Shown: piece by piece, positions 47,651 to 58,550 of the stretch
How positions within the stretch are numbered: the first letter of the stretch is position 1
Layout of the letters: every line of letters starts with the position of its first letter
NCBI GenBank assembly: GCA_019454045.1
Contig: SKCR01007817.1
Location: forward strand, 124,001-188,000
Reading direction: 5' to 3'
DNA length: 64,000 bases
Source: Zanthoxylum bungeanum
Taxonomy: Eukaryota > Streptophyta > Magnoliopsida > Sapindales > Rutaceae
The notes under the pieces: generated by a model
What the model saw: only the letters and a program-made list of their open reading frames with translations
What the model was told of the DNA's origin: nothing
Databases searched by the model: none
Translations under genes and position numbers: made by a program

Positions 47651-47670
47651 TGGTGACTCCACTGGGGATA
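47651..47670 (+). promoter_or_regulatory. Element A primer-binding site (tRNA-Arg)
   Basis: TGGTGACTCCACTGGGGATA begins three bases after the LTR. It matches the complement of the tRNA-Arg(ACG) 3' end with two differences; the element B site differs from it by one base. Confidence 0.85.
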
Positions 47671-48810
47671 GAGAATCAGCCCCGAAATAATGACTTTTAA
47701 TGTATAGATTTATGCTTTAACTAACCGTGTCTACAAATGTGTGAAATGGGGGTTGTGATCAAAAGCATTTTGAGGCTAGGTAACGGTTTGGTGTCTTCTT
47801 TCACTCACTACCTTTCTAGAAGGAAAAGCTGTGAAGGCACCTAGATAGCCATCTACTCGTAGCCTATTGTGATGGACTAATTTGGAGGACTCGTTGTTTA
47901 TTCCTGACACCAAGCGATAAGAGCCTAAGAGGCTTGGGTATTTAAGTGAGCCTCGCTCCACCTTCCCTCTGGGGAATCTACAACGGGAAATCCATTTGAC
48001 AGTCAGTCACACACCATAGCTCATTGGCACGTACCTTAGTGTATAAAAAAGGGTGTGCTCACTTGGTTGCTCGAACCCTTGATTGGGGAGACCTAGTTGT
48101 GGGCCATCCTTCGCCGATGAGAGCCTTTGTCCATACTCCCACGAACCCATGCGTAGACCGGGTTATATGGCCTATAACAAATATTTCCTTGTGCTTTAGG
48201 ACCATTATCATTTGGATGAATTGGACTCTTTATCAAAAATGCGAACTTGCTGGGCCATTTAAACTGGGGCTAGTTCGTATCTTATGACAATTAGGCCCAA
48301 AGCTTCTGAAATGATGGTGGGCCACACGGTAGAAGTTACTATTTTATGTTTATGATATCTTCCTTGTATGCTTATGTTTGGGAACATTGCTATTTGAATC
48401 CATCTGGATCTTTTGTCATGAGATATGGGCTTGTTGGGCCATTTAAACTGGGACAAGAACGTATCTTATGACGATTGGGCCAAAGGTTTCTAAATAACAA
48501 TGGGCCATTTTATGATTGTGTTCGGAATATTATCATTTGGATTTAGTTGGGCTCTTTGCCATAAGACATGAACTCGTTGGGCCATTTAAACTGGGACGGG
48601 TTCACTCTTATGACAGTTGGCCCAAAAGCTTCTGAAATGATAATAGGCCGATTTGTTTGAAAATTTTATTTGATTCAGTATATGTTATATGCTTCTTATG
48701 CACATCATGCATACATATACCTTGTTAACACCCTCTGTGTCTTAAAAAACACCATAGATACCGTTTGGGTTAGGGAAGAAACCAAACTCACTAAAAGAAC
48801 AGTTGAAAGA
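47671..48810 (+). other. Element A leader
   Basis: Untranslated. Three copies of a unit around TGGGCCATTTAAACTGGGAC lie near 48250, 48435 and 48575, each followed by TCTTATGAC and a GGCCCAAA or GGCCAAA motif. The same unit occurs in element B. Open frames here do not recur in element B. Confidence 0.75.
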
Positions 48811-50040
48811 ATGAGTGAATCCGGTAACAAGATGTCCCGTATGGATCAGTTAGAGAATGGTTTTGCAAAGATCACTGAACAGTTGCAAGCCTTGACCGCT
48901 ACGATGGCAAATATGGCTGTACCCCGTGCTGGGGGAAATTCTGAAAATGTGAGGCGTGAGGAGCCTCCGATTGGGTTGGGGGATGACATCCCTGCTTTCG
49001 ATGATGATATGGCTGATTATGCCGCTGGGAGGACAGTTAAGTCCCAGGTGGAGTTACAGAAGCTTCGAGACCAGGTAGAATCAGTTACCCGTAAGATGAA
49101 GGGTAAGGAAGAAGACTTACTGGATTATGAAGCGATGACTTTTGAGGAACAGCTGCCTGCTCAGTTCAAGATGCCGGATATGGCCAAGTTCAGCGGGAAT
49201 GGGGATCCAATGGTCCATCTCCGCCAGTATGTTGCAGTTATGAGTGCAGTGGGCTTATCGAAGCGTCAGGTGTAGAAAATGTTTGGAATGTCGCTTGAAG
49301 GGGCGCCCGTGGTATGGTACCATGGCCTTGAGAGGAAAGTTAAGGAAGATTGGAGGGAATTGGCGGACGCCTTTCTAAAACAGTATGTCACGGACCTAGA
49401 GATTGACTTGTCGCTCCGCGACCTGGAAAATACCAAGCAGAAGCCGGAGGAAAGCTTCAAAGACTATGTGGATCGCTGGAGGAGCCAGCTTCTGAAAATG
49501 CAGACTCGGCCCTCAGAAAAGGACCAGATCAAAATGATCATCAAGGGCACCAAGCCCTCTATCTATGGTAAACTGAGGAGGATGACCTCAATGATCAATG
49601 ACTTTCGACAGTTGAGGGAAACTGTTATGGATATTGAAGAAGAGGAAGTAGAAAATCGGAAGTTCTATGGACAGAATAGAAGGAATTTTGGAGGACCTCC
49701 TGAGACCAAGCCCACTACTGCCGAGGTCGCCGCCATCAAGAATAGACGCTTTTCTAACTTGGGTAGGCCCTTGTCCAAAGTACTCGAGAAATTAACCAGG
49801 GAAGGACTCTTAAAACCCTTGGAACCTAGACCACTCCCAAATCCTCATCCACCAAGCCTCAATATGAACCGCTACTGCCATTTCCACCAACAACCCGGTC
49901 ATGACACTGATAGCTGTACCCGTCTCCGCCATGAGATCCAAGACTTAATTGACTCCCACAAGATACCTGACCCAAAAAGAGAACAACCCAGCAGACACAG
50001 GAATCCTCTACCAAATTACCACTTCGTCCCACCACCATGA
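48811..50040 (+). pseudogene. Element A gag (one internal stop)
   Basis: ATG at 48811 (MSESGNKMSRMDQLENGFAK) matches the element B start. An amphipathic amino terminus is followed by the capsid domain KMFGMSLEGAPVVWYHGLER, LENTKQKPEESFKDYVDRWR and MIIKGTKPSIYGKLRRMTSM, then the knuckle YCHFHQQPGHDTDSC at about residue 355. Only one nonsense codon interrupts it, a TAG at 49273-49275 (codon 155) where element B reads glutamine. The frame ends at TGA 50038-50040 after VPPP, a few codons earlier than in B. Gag would assemble particles and package element RNA; with no pol in the element, reverse transcription must come from elsewhere. Confidence 0.92.
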
Positions 50041-51704
50041 TCAACTATTGGTTTGCCTGAAACCTTTGTCCTCCAAACCCTCAACCACAAAGCTTCTCAC
50101 ATGGGATAAGGGATAACGATGATGAAGAACCATGGGCTGAGGAAGAAGGCACTGTTGTTTCTCCTATTTTATCTTGCATTTTAAAGACATTGATTTTGTT
50201 TACCTGTTCAAACTTTTTATCAACAATAATAAAGGCAATCATTTCATTCATCTGCCTAAGTCTATTCCTTTCAAACTTGCAACATGAGTGTATTCAATCT
50301 TGGTACTATAACGCTCAGAACAGAAGAAGCAAGCAGAAAAGATAAGTTGGCCATTCAGAAATTGGGAAATAAAGACAGTGAGACTGTTAGGCTTGGAAAA
50401 GGAAACGAGTTCACAAAACCTATCAGTGCAGACAGATTGAAGTGGTACTTTGCCTAAAGAAGAAAAGACCGAACAGTCATCAAGAGGATTGACAGAAGAC
50501 CTAACCCAAAAGGATAGGAAACTCATACATGCATACACATAACGTACTTTGCATTCTTTTGTGTTTGTTTTGTTTTGAATTCACAGGTGTCGAAGACACA
50601 AAAGAGAAAGCGGCAAAGACAAGCCAATCAGAAACAGCTAAAACACATAATCAGATCCGGGTAATCCTGGAGCCGAGGCCCACGTCAATGTTAAGATTCG
50701 GATGGTAATATGAGGGTTGAGGCCCGTATAAAGTTTGATTTTCGAGAATGGATCCCAGGGGGCGAGGCCCACAGTATCAGCAGTGGAAAGGAAGAATTCC
50801 TTGGAGTGAAAAAAAAAAGTGAAAAAAATAGAGAGAAAAATGAGAGAGAAAGAAAAAAGAAAAAGAGAGAGAAATCTTTGACGATTAGACATATGTCCGG
50901 CGATGACATTGTGTGCTGTAGCAAGAAGCCTTAGAAACGACAAGTGCAAGACGCACTCTCATCCGGTGCTCTGAAGGGATTGATCCCAACTAGACTCATA
51001 GACACTTGATTATGGGGTCTCAACAGTGGATGCCTGAGTGCGTTGGCGAGGTGATTAGTTGAAGAGACTACAGATCGATGAATGACCGTTTGCCTGGATG
51101 TCCACTTCGGTTTACTAAGTCTACGATATATGATATGGTTGGAAGCAAGGAAAATCCCCGAAAAGAAAAGAAAAAGAAAAATAGACCACCTATAACTGAT
51201 AAGCGTGAAGCTACCCATGGGTGAGTATTAGGACCACCATGAGGAGAAATGCTACCTTAAAGGGTAGGTGTGTCGAAGCAAAAAAAAAAAAAAAAAAAAA
51301 AAGAGAAAGAAAAAAGAAAAGAAAAAGGAAAAGAGAAAGAGGAAAAAATGAGAAAAAGAAAAGATGAGAAAAATGAAAAAGGAAGACGAAAGAAAGGCAG
51401 AAGACCATATCATATTGAGTATGATGAAGTAATCACTGAGCGTGATCAAGACATTCAGATTGGTTAGACCCATCGTTCTGACTCTCCGAAGCGAAGTCAC
51501 TAAGCCAGCCCACTTAAGGATTAAGCTGCAGAGGAGCCTTGGCACACACGCACTAGGAGTCTAGTTTGGATGACCCATTCATATGATTGGACTTGAGTAT
51601 GTCAAGTACTTCGAAGATTCTTCGGTTCTGACGTGAAGCATTCGTTGAGGACAAAGATATGTCTAACTATCAAGATTATCTCGTGAGAGGCAATACAATG
51701 TGTG
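50041..51704 (+). repeat. Element A 3' UTR, conserved part
   Basis: Decayed gag tail (50041-50170, still readable as GLPETFVLQTLNH) followed by non-coding sequence shared with elements B and C. Purine-rich runs lie at about 50805-50875 and 51275-51400. The frames over them are compositional. Confidence 0.75.
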
Positions 51705-52460
51705 AAACAAAATATCAGTATCAGCTTGGGGGCGAGGCCCATTTCGGCTTGGGGGTGAGGCCCCTCTTTATATCAGCTTAGGGGCAAGGCCCCACATCAT
51801 CATCAGTTTGAGGGCGAGGCCCATGTCAGCTAGGGGGCGAGGCCCCACTTCAGTATCAGTTTGAGGGCGAGGCCCATATCAGCTTGGGGGCGAGGCCCCA
51901 CTTCAGTATCATTTTGAGGGCGAGGCCCATATTAGTTCAGTATCAGTTCGCTAAGTATGGCATTCAGACCACAGCGACGCCCTAGGTACGGGGTCAGCAC
52001 GCCAGGTACGGCATGTGGACTATGTGGATTATGAAGATTGTGTGGATTACCGTGGATTTTGTGGACTACCGTAGACTATTATGGATTATGTGGACTACCG
52101 TGGACTACCAAGGATTATTGTGGATCATGTGGACTACCATGGACTATTGTGGATTATGTGGACTACCGAGGACTATCGTGAAGAGTTGTGGAATACCGTG
52201 GACTACCGTGGATTATTGTGAAAAGTTGTAGACTACCGTGGATTATTGTGAAGAGTTGTGGACTACCGTGGATTACCGTGGATTATGTGGACTACCGTGG
52301 ACTATTGTGGATGACGTGGACTATCGTAGACTATTGTGAAGAGTTGTGGACTATCGTGGACTACCATAAAGAGTTGTGGACTACCGTGGATTACCGTTGA
52401 GTATGTGGACTACGTGAACTATCGCGGACTATCATGAAGAATTGTGGACTACTGCAACGC
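51705..52460 (+). repeat. Two minisatellites in the element A 3' UTR
   Basis: First (51705-51950): units containing CTTGGGGGCGAGGCCCATAT, related to the core in element C. Second (about 52010-52460): short units of 12-15 bp such as GTGGACTACCGTGGATTA, often with GAAGAGTT. The second type is absent from B and C. Two open frames rich in W, D and Y come from it. Confidence 0.88.
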
Positions 52461-52620
52461 CCTAGGTATGGTGTTTAGCACGCCAGGAATGGTACATCAT
52501 CAAATTCAGTTTGGAGCAGCAATAGCTCAGCTCGAGGCAGCTAGCTAGCCAGGTAAGTAAAAAATGCATTGCATAGACTTTGATAGGATTGTCACTGTCA
52601 CACACTGCACAAGTCCCATC

Positions 52621-52634
52621 AAAGTGGGGGCGAC
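52621..52634 (+). promoter_or_regulatory. Element A polypurine tract
   Basis: AAAGTGGGGGCGAC immediately before the 3' LTR, identical to element C and to the complement in B. Confidence 0.88.
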
Positions 52635-55600
52635 TGTAGCATTGCATTTTTGCATGTGAAACCCGATGAGGAGTCTTATTTGGAGACAACTACCTTTTAA
52701 GTTACGGAAACCACGGGAAACAGACATCGGAAGGGAAGAGTCAAGAATTGACTCATTGACGGATTAAGTTCACTAGTTTAGCTTCAAGTAACTTGTTTGA
52801 TTTCTGTTTTAAAATTTATGCTCGGCCCAAGACACCTAAACCAGGCCCATACACATCTAGCCCACACGAATTTAGCCCACCCACACACACCAAGGCCCAC
52901 ACGCCCAAAGCCTTTAATATACACCCCAAATTAAATAATTATTAATTAAATTAAAACCTTAACTAAATAAAATATTAATTAAATTAATTAAATAAATAAA
53001 TCAAATATTTACCAAACATAAAATAAGTATATGCCTAATAAAATATTTACTAATTAAAAATATTTGACTTCCTAATCTAATAAGACATCTACCAATTTAA
53101 ATTAGTTGACTTCCTAATTCAATAAGATATCCACCAATTTAGATTAGTTGACTTCCTAATTTAAAATATTTTGTCCCCCCTCAATCTTGTATATACCATT
53201 CCTATCACTTCTAATTTGGAAACAAATCTCTTCCTTGTGAGACAAGGGCAAACCCTACCTCTCTTCTATATAAACATGCACTAACCTAGCCACCCCTTGT
53301 CTCCACTCTCTCTAATACACTCCCAAGACATCAACCTATCCCTCATCTCACACGCAAATTACAAGACACCAACCAGAAACCTTTCTCTTCATCTCACTCT
53401 CTCTTGGCCGAGAACCATACATCCACCATCCCCCCTCCTTCGCCGATTTACAACACCCCCTATCACCACCATCGCAGCCCCTAATCACCACCAAAATAAC
53501 ATCATAAACAGCAGCAACATCCACGTGAAAAACAACCAGAACAGCAGCCACATCCACGTGAAACAGCAACCAGAATAGCAGCCCCTTTCACGCACAAACA
53601 GCAGCCCTCTTGCGCAGTTCCAGCCCTTCAAACAGCCCCCAAAATACCCCAAACCAGTGAGTAAAAACTACACATTTAACCCCTAAAAAATCACAAAAAA
53701 AATCAACACAAATAGCCCCCTAAAACACGCACAAACAGTCCACCAAAATAGAATAATAAGACCTGAAACAGTGAGCAGAAAACACGTCAAAAACAGCAGC
53801 AAATCGACGCCAAAACAGTGGAGAAAACAGTGGAACAGCGAGCCAAAATGTCAAGCTAGTGAACCGGAAGAGTAAGGAGTTTTTACCCCTTCCGATCTCC
53901 ACGAAACGCAAGTCCGAGGACGACTAAAAAGGTTAGACCTGAGGGTACCTTTCACACTTATTCTTATTTAATTTCTGGTCATTTATTTTGATTATATTTT
54001 CTGTATTTGTGGCATTTGTTGTGTGTATGATGTTTGTTGTGGATTTTGAATGAATGGAAGTGTCGTCTCTTGTGGTATATAGGATGGAAACCCAGACGTA
54101 AATTTCGTAGCCGAATCCGAATGGACGGTAGTGCGGTCTGTACTTGGGCAACAATTCCATGTACCACTTGAGCAAACGGCACTTGTTGGTTTTATGTTAT
54201 CTTGTTCATTTGATTATTTGCCGTTTAATTTTTCTGTCTTTTAATTTCCGCGTATCATTCATTTATGTCATATGGAGATGATGCGCATGGGCTTAGCAAG
54301 TGTGATGAAAGGTCCCCTTAAAGGGGTTAAAATCCTTTACCCGAGGCTTCGCCGCGCAGGATGATGTATACTTGATTGGACGAGAGATGTGTTCAATCGG
54401 GTATACGAAATCCGATATTCTTTATTTATTTGTTTTATTTTTTTATGCATTATGTAATATGTGCGCATGGGCTTAGCAAGTGTGATGAAAGGTCCCATTA
54501 AAGGGGTTAAAATCCTTTACCCGAGGCTTCGCCGCGCAGGATGATGTATACTTGATTGGACGAGAGATGTGTTCAATCAGGTATACGAAATCCGATATTC
54601 TTTATTTATTTGTTTTATTTTTTTATGCATTATGTAATATGTGCGCATGGCCTTAGCAAGTGTGATGAAAGGTCCCCTTAAAGGGGTTAAAATCCTTTAC
54701 CCGAGGCTTCGCCGCGCCAGATGATGTATACTTGATTGGACGAGAGATGTGTTCAATCGGGTATACGAAATCCGATATTCTTTATTTATTTGTTTTATTT
54801 TTTTATGCATTATGTAATATGTGCGCATGGGCTTAACTAGGGTGGTTTTAAGGTCCTCCATTCGAGGGAAAACGCCATAAGGCTACCTTTGCCATGATGT
54901 TTCGCCGCGCTGTTTATTACGCGATTTATCGCTGTTTTTTTGCAAAATGTCATTTTAACCATGCACTTTATTTCTTTTTTTTTTCGCGCAACGTTGTGTC
55001 ATGCTTTCTTTTCCATATCATTCATCCATATGACATATCATTGCATAAATCTTGCATCACATGTAACATGCTTAATGGAAAATTGGTAGTGATTGCACGG
55101 ACATAGGCGCATATTGCATTTCTCTTCTTCTCGGTATTCTTTTCTTTCACTCATGTTAGTTGCATCCTTTAGCATCACATTATGGCATGTTCATCTTTAA
55201 TGTAAAATTGCATCTTTGATTTTTTCATCTTTGGCATGTTTAAATTCGTGTCTTTCTTCATCTTTTAAAGTTGCGTGTTTGTATTGATTTCGTTTATCAT
55301 GCGATTATTTTGACCATATCTTATATGCTTCTTTACATAATGCGCCTACAATATTATTTGTCGTCATTTTGATTTCCTTTACATTACATGCAAATGTTAC
55401 CATGACTGTTTGTGTTTATATTCACATGAATGATTGAATTCTTATGACATTATGTGCTTGTTGTTGCAAAGGCCTACCTTTGAGCATGTGAATTTGGCAA
55501 TAAGATTTGGTTTCATGTATGTTAGATGTAAACTATACTTTTAAGCATGTAAATTTATGATTGTGGTGCACTTGGAAATATATGTCATAGGCTTGGTTGG

Positions 55601-55832
55601 ATTATTGCATAAATCTTTACATTACAAGTTGCATAAGTAAGGGACCATTCCGAACCCAATGGTTTGAGGTCTTCCCTTGCGAGGGGTGAGTGCGGCCTTA
55701 AATCTTTATCCCGGTTCACACCGGGTGGCGACTCCCTTATTCTCCGGTTTAGTCCTCCGTTGGCTACTCCGTACTCCTAACTAGGCCCCCGAGCCTTGAA
55801 CAGCATGCGTCGTCCAGTTTCTGTGTCCCACA
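52635..55832 (+). mobile_element. 3' LTR of element A
   Basis: It starts TGTAGCATTGC (one G fewer than the 5' LTR) and ends TGTGTCCCACA. TATA box at 53267-53274, conserved block near 54070-54185, hairpin array 54285-54840 with all units intact, PBS-like decamer at 55726-55735. Confidence 0.93.
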
Positions 55833-55837
55833 ATCTC

Positions 55838-56711
55838 CTTGCTTCATAAGTCTCAATTCTCCAATTGTCTTTTTGGGGACGCAGGCCTCTTTAAAGTGTC
55901 GAATGAACGACTTCTTAAGTTGTGTGAAGCCTGCGATGCTCCCCGGAGCCAGACTTCTGTACCAGAGGATGGCGGGTCCACCTAAAGTTAAGGGGAACAC
56001 TTTGCAGATGGCATCTCCTACTACTCCCTGGACTTCCATCAACAAGACAAAGCTTTCGATGTGCGATTTCGGGTCAGAGTGGCCTTTCTAGGGTGCCATG
56101 GTCGGCATGTTGAATCGCTTTTGGAATTTTGCCGACCTTATTTTTTCCGCGAGGGGAGATTCCTCCTCACCGTCCCGGGCATCACTTGCGTCAGCCTTGA
56201 GGCCTACCCCCCACTTGGTCATCTCCTTTTTTAACCAAGACTTTATCTCACTGGTTGTGCTGCCGTGTTGTTTTATGTGCCTCTCTGCGCGTCCTATGCC
56301 CCGGGTGCGGCATTCCTCATGGTTTGAAATTTCTCGCACATCCTCGCTATATTCCCTACCTTCTCTTCGGGAGTCGTGAAGGCTATCATAAGAGGGATCA
56401 GGTGATTGTCCTCTTCGTCCTCTTTCCTCCTCTTCCCATGTGTCCTCTGTTTGTGAATCTTTTTCTACAACCACGGATTTTATCCTGTAGGGGCCTCTCC
56501 TCTTGGGTCCATCATCCTCACTGGTATCTACCACCCTTTTCCCTTCTGCTTTCTCACCTTTTCTTCGACTGGTTCCGCCTTCGGGTCTCTCGTTCTTCGT
56601 TCCTTCCATTCTCTCCAGCCGATCTATCATGGATTTCATGTTTTCTTCCATCTTTTTCATCTAGTCTGTTGCCAAACTCTCTGAAGATTGATGATTTCCA
56701 CCTTCTGCCAT
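55838..56711 (-). pseudogene. Tat-like gag, amino-terminal part
   Basis: The natural start is probably ATG at 56711 (MAEGGNHQSSESLATD), followed by a TAG stop immediately before MKKMEENMKSMIDRLERMEG. A long highly charged region (about 56600-56180) precedes the capsid domain: SAKFQKRFNMPTMAP, then a stop at 56088-56090, LTLGGPAILWYRSLAPGSIA and TQLKKSFIRHFKEACVPKKT, ending at RLMKQGD where element A is inserted. The W-Y pair and F-x-x-x-F spacing match Retrotrans_gag. Removing element A and one ATCTC copy joins it in frame to 44456. Confidence 0.87.
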
Positions 56712-56745
56712 TGTCTTACTACGTGAGTTGCTTTTTGTTGAAAGT

Positions 56746-56763
56746 TCCCCACAGACGGCGCCA
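56746..56763 (-). promoter_or_regulatory. Tat-like element primer-binding site
   Basis: The reverse strand reads TGGCGCCGTCTGTGGGGA, starting two bases after the LTR end. This form is common in Tat-clade Gypsy elements and differs from the tRNA-Arg site of elements A and B. Confidence 0.82.
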
Positions 56764-56765
56764 AC

Positions 56766-57553
56766 TGTTGACGGTGGATTTTGGTCTCAGGGCAATATGG
56801 GAATATCACTCCCGAGGTAATCCTCCCTTAATAGTGAATTTGTTTGGTTATGTGGGAACCAAAAGCAAATTTAGCAGAAGATAGATAATGCGCCAATCAA
56901 CAAAAAGATTTAACGTGGTTCGGTGGATTTGGATCCGACCTACGTCCACGGACACAAACATGATGATACTTTTATTACTCAAACACGATTCTCAGATCTT
57001 TTTGTGTTTACAAGTCAGAGCTTGATGATTCTGATGCCTTTTACACATACTCTACCCTTCTACTTATAATAGTGAAGAAATCAGATTCCTCTTAGTATGA
57101 GGTTTCCTAGTTGAAACAATCTCCTGCTCCCTCAAGGAAACCTTTATCAAATCTATCTTTTACTTCCTTTATCCTACTAGGACTCTGACTCCTCAGTTTT
57201 CCTATGAAAGTAGGATAACTTATCTTCTGGAGCATATCCCGCCATACTCCCGGTCTTCATGTGGTCGGTCATGATAGTCTTTTGTACTGGGAGTGCTGCT
57301 GTCGACCTGATAAGTGCCCGGTCATCTTGAATTCAAGTGCTCGATTACCGATCATAAAGTGCTCGGTTTCTTCCTGTTGTGGTCGGTCTTGTAACTTATA
57401 AGGTGGTCGGCCTTTTATTGTAAAGTGCTCGGGCCCTTACTGCTGGTTTTTTATGGGTCGGGTCGGTATTAATGATCTCACCCAAGAAGGGAATTACCCT
57501 TCTATCCTTGTCGTGTTGTTTTAAATATCATAGTGCCTGAAAACACCATCAAC
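56766..57553 (-). mobile_element. 5' LTR of the Tat-like element (788 bp)
   Basis: It is bordered by the 6-base inverted ends TGTTGA and TCAACA (56766 and 57553) and lies immediately beyond the primer-binding site. The sequence after it, TAACA (57554-57558), would be the target duplication; its partner is lost with the truncated 3' end. One end carries CGTGGTTCGGTGGATTTGGAT (near 56917), a phrase often found in such LTRs. Confidence 0.85.
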
Positions 57554-57558
57554 ATAAC

Positions 57559-58550
57559 ATGAACAAGAAAAAATGAAGATAATGAACTGAAATACACCTT
57601 TAAAGCCCAACAAACAAGATGTACCTTCAACAGGATTTTTCACATTATATAACAAGATTCAACATATGTATATAAAATCAGAAAATGAACTTACTACAAT
57701 AGCATTTGAATTCTCCGCCTGCTCATAACCCATAAAACATTGCACAAAATAATCACATATATATATCCAGTAACCTTATAATAATAACCATTACAAATAC
57801 CGTTTGCTATCTGGGTAACCTTATAAATCCAACGATCACCAATCATGACCAATTATATTTCAAGTTTAAGAAAAATACCAAGACTATAACTAACTTTCAC
57901 AATTAATACGTCTATGGATTACCAAGTCTGTATCAAAAAAAAGATTTCCAAAACAACAACTAATTAATAAATTTATAAGCTGTTTTCTCTTTTTTTAACA
58001 AAATAATAAGAGATCGAAAAAAATATTTTGAAGAGAAATAATTTGTATTAATAATGCCAACATATACACCCCAACAACGGCTGTTTTAGCCAAGCAAAGC
58101 TAACGAAGACCAACCTATACATCAACTCACCTAAGGATATTTCATAGCAAAGACAACAAGAAGCCAATTTAATGTTCTAACTATCAAAAACACTACCTGA
58201 CATTGAAGGTATACATATGAAGTAGGGTGGGTAGAGCAAAATTAGCGCTTCTTATAAAAAAAACTAAATAAGCTACCAAACCAATGTATAAGCCTCAACT
58301 GTCCAGCGACAAACTAGTGGAGACATTCAGTACCGGCACAAGGAGCATATTAGAGAGTTGATGGAAATATTACTTAGCAAAAGTGGAGAACACAGTAGAG
58401 ATACACTTCGCCGAGCAAAGGAAGACATGAAGCAACACACGAGAAGAACATATCAATAGAGAAGAACATCCAGCAATGACTTTTCAATCAAAAGAAGACA
58501 TGAAACACCATTTTGACAAGACATGAAATTATCATCACAAGAAGCATTAC
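57559..58550. other. Stretch without a recognised gene
   Basis: AT-rich, with no conserved frame on either strand and no clear repeat. It may be older degraded repeat or the original host flank of the Tat-like element. Confidence 0.5.

Larger units (their letters stand above)
44462..55832 (+). mobile_element. Element A: full-length gag-only LTR retrotransposon, forward strand
   Basis: Two LTRs of 3186 and 3198 bp flank a 4987-bp interior with tRNA-Arg primer-binding site, leader, gag, long 3' UTR with arrays and polypurine tract. Perfect target duplications ATCTC lie at 44457-44461 and 55833-55837. There is no protease, RT, RNase H or integrase. In the first 190 bases the two LTRs differ at about five places, so this is the youngest of the large insertions. 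Part of the length difference comes from a short deletion in one hairpin repeat of the 5' LTR near 46560. It is non-autonomous, and its host site is the gag gene of an autonomous-type Tat-like element. Confidence 0.93.
41877..57553 (-). mobile_element. Tat-like Ty3/Gypsy retrotransposon, reverse strand, truncated and split by element A
   Basis: Reverse-strand order: 5' LTR (57553-56766), primer-binding site, gag (56711 to 55838, continuing 44456-43830), protease, RT and part of RNase H, ending at about 41877. Integrase and 3' LTR are missing. Element A entered gag with a perfect 5-bp duplication; removing it rejoins the gag frame. RT type, gag knuckle C-x2-H-x4-H-x4-C and the PBS TGGCGCCGTCTGTGGGGA fit the Tat clade of Ty3/Gypsy. 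Confidence 0.85.

Noticed and set aside
52013..52400. Frames rich in W, D and Y as a repetitive structural protein
   Set aside because: They follow the GTGGACTACC minisatellite, and the array is absent from the related elements.
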